64,000 bases of DNA, taken from positions 34,372,727-34,436,726 of the forward strand of contig CANTUZ010000001.1 in NCBI GenBank assembly GCA_947846985.1, written 5' to 3'. The notes under the pieces are model-generated. The model saw nothing but the letters and a program-made list of their open reading frames with translations, searched no databases and was not told where the DNA came from. Position numbers and translations under genes: made by a program. The DNA comes from Fratercula arctica (lineage: Eukaryota > Chordata > Aves > Charadriiformes > Alcidae). This document shows, piece by piece, positions 61,988 through 64,000 of the stretch (the first letter of the stretch is position 1; the number at the start of each line of letters is the position of its first letter).

Positions 61988-64000
61988 TGCATGTAGGAAA
62001 GCTAAGGTACCTGTCATACAAGAACTCATAAAATACCTTGTGTAGTCCTCTGAAGTGTCACCGTCACAGCTGATGTTCATAGGGATGGCCATGCATCTTA
62101 CATAAAGAGATAAATTGCTGCTACTTTTTTTCCAGCACTGTAGGGTTTAACTCACCGCTGTCTAGACTCCAGACCCTAGACTGTGGAAATAGGATTAGCA
62201 GCACATGCTCTAGAAAGAGAAGGTGGGCTAAAGGCCATCAGGGAAAAGGTAGAAGAGCCAAGCCCAGGGCAGCACCGTGTCCTGGCTGGGCAGAGGGAAG
62301 CTGGCAGTGCTGGGAAAGCCGTTGGCTGGAAAAGCCATCATCTCGTGCTGTACCGGTCATGTGCTGAAAATACACCTGCCTGCCCCCTGCTGTAGCAGCA
62401 GGGTCTGAAGGGAGGTGAGAAATCAGTGTAATTAGATGATCTTGAACCCAGAACAAGCCGTTAGGCGTTTCTGAGACCTGCTAAAATAAGCAGCAAGTGC
62501 TTCCTGGCCATGGTTTTCATCGGAGGTGGGAGAAGTCTCTCTGCTGCTGGTTCTCTGGGTTTGTTCTTGCGGGCATCTCAGAGCCACTGTTCTTGGTGTA
62601 GCCAGCCTGTGTCCTCCAGTTCCTAAAACGAAATCTCACTCCGTCCTCTAGCTGTCAGGTAAGAAGGAAAAATGACTCCTCTGCTGCAAATGTTTTTTAG
62701 GTGATACATTCTAGAATAAAAGTTTTTCCCATTGGTAGCAAGGGTTAAACATTGAGGGCAACAGGTATAGGCAGACTTAGGTATGTGATATGTTTGACTG
62801 TTTTGCAAGGTGCTATAAATGTTGGCTCCGTGTAATCTGATACCAGGGTAGGACAGCCTAACTTAATGAAAGAAAATAGAGAGCAATGTAAAAGAACTGG
62901 AAATTCAAGTCTAGCTGACTAATACCAGCCTGCTCCAGAGGGTTTTGACTGTTCGTATTGCTGACAGCTGACAGCAAATGAGAGGCAAACAACAGAAACA
63001 TTGCCTAATCTGCTCTATATTCATACAGATTTCTTTAAAGACACTGCAAAGGTAAGACATTTTACATTTCTCAACCCGGCAGAGTTACTGAATGTAGCCT
63101 TGAACGCACACGTTGTCGACAGGAGTAAACTGAAACTTGAAGTCTGTGCCTGTGTGTGTTTGAGAAAGGGGCAGCTTCAGCAAGTCCTATGTCTATTAGT
63201 TTGTGCCCCTTTCTAGTTGGTGCACATCAATTAAATCAAATTCAGACTTCTGAAACTGCTCAGATAGATACTCATAGAAATGCAAATCACACAGTATTTT
63301 TATGGCTACAACAGAGAGTAATTTTGAACTTATTTAAATGTTTTGTTCGTTGTGCTTGACAGTCCAGTTGGAAAAGTTTAAAAATTAATTAATTGCAAAA
63401 GGAAAGACACAGAATGCTAAAAATCCGTGTTGCAGAAATTGTAACAGGGATTTTTACTGAGATTGGTCTTGTAGCATCTTCCGCAGAACGCTGAAAAACT
63501 CCTGCGGGAGTTTAACTCCCTGATCTAGAATTACCGACACTTGGCTGGAAAAGGTCACCTGGAATAAGAAACTTTTGACTTGAACCTGATCTCCGCTGGC
63601 CTTTTTTCAGTTTCCCCCTTTAATGTATATATTTTATGTGCATTTATATTCCAGCTTAAAAAAAAAAAAAAAGTCTATGTCTTTTGGCCAGTGTATTTTA
63701 CTTTGGTAAACTTAACTTATCTGCAGGTGATTTAAAAATAATGACTGCATAACTAATTTGTGGGCAAAGTAATTTTTAGAGAACAGTTGACAGTTTTATA
63801 TCAGTATTGGGTACAGACTGGCAACCGGTAATTTGTGAAGTTTGGCACCTAGCCAAAGCAATTATATTTAGTTTCCCCTGATCTTTCTTCCTCCTGCCGC
63901 CACCTCTTCATTCTCCTGTGTGTATGTGTTAATCAAAAGAGCAAAACCTCTGGGGGTCAAGCAGTTCTTCCCCCCTCCACCCTCTTTTACAAGTTTCCTC

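Larger units (their letters stand above)
43421..64000. other. 20.6-kb stretch without recognisable coding exons
   Basis: Presumed ELF1 intron following the internal promoter. I looked on the plus strand for the ELF1 N-terminus (MAAVVQQNDLVFEF and the acidic DDDDD block) and did not find it. It contains CR1 copies at 55768, 58237 and 61893, the inverted coding-like repeat at 56682 and 58162, the 26-bp and 17-bp tandem repeats listed here, and A/T homopolymers (49186-49204, 51961-51976). Confidence 0.6.

Noticed and set aside
1..64000. CRISPR array, operon, phage or other prokaryote-type system
   Set aside because: No regularly spaced repeats with unique spacers and no packed co-directional genes. 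The exon-intron structure and CR1 elements show vertebrate nuclear DNA.

Overview
The window is vertebrate nuclear DNA and almost certainly avian. It is intron-rich and AT-rich between two sharp CpG islands. Its recognisable interspersed repeats are all CR1 retroposons, some young and 5'-truncated with the ATTCTATG-type 3' end, some ancient. No Alu, B1 or L1 and no bacterial-style gene packing is seen. The species cannot be told from the sequence.

Layout. (1) 1-430 is the body of a young minus-strand CR1. (2) 2705-19554, minus strand, is the WBP4 gene (FBP21, a spliceosomal protein). Nine coding exons could be placed base by base. They join in frame to 330 codons plus 2 nt, and carry a U1-C/matrin zinc finger, a Lys/Glu-rich linker, two WW domains, an acidic Ser/Asp stretch and two PYGKW motifs. 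The start codon is split by intron 1 (AT|G). The last exon, about 45 residues by comparison with the human protein, lies off the left edge. (3) About 19030-20480 is a CpG island holding WBP4 exon 1 and, on the plus strand, good splice donors for a divergent transcript. From the known human order (ELF1 and WBP4 head to head at 13q14.11) I infer this is the distal promoter and first non-coding exon of ELF1. (4) 20.5-42.8 kb has no coding exon I can recognise: introns or spacer with CR1 relics and simple repeats. (5) About 42830-43420 is a second CpG island with a plus-strand donor, a candidate internal ELF1 promoter. (6) 43.4-64 kb is again non-coding, with four CR1 features and small repeats. 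No ELF1 coding exon was found, so its first coding exon probably lies right of 64000.

The two genes would share a bidirectional promoter, which links a splicing factor to an ETS transcription factor. I found no new multi-gene system. The best leads are local: a coding-like repeat present as inverted copies 1.4 kb apart, tandem splice donors in the shared island, the duplicated PYGKW motif of WBP4, and an unidentified coding-like remnant near 2.1 kb.
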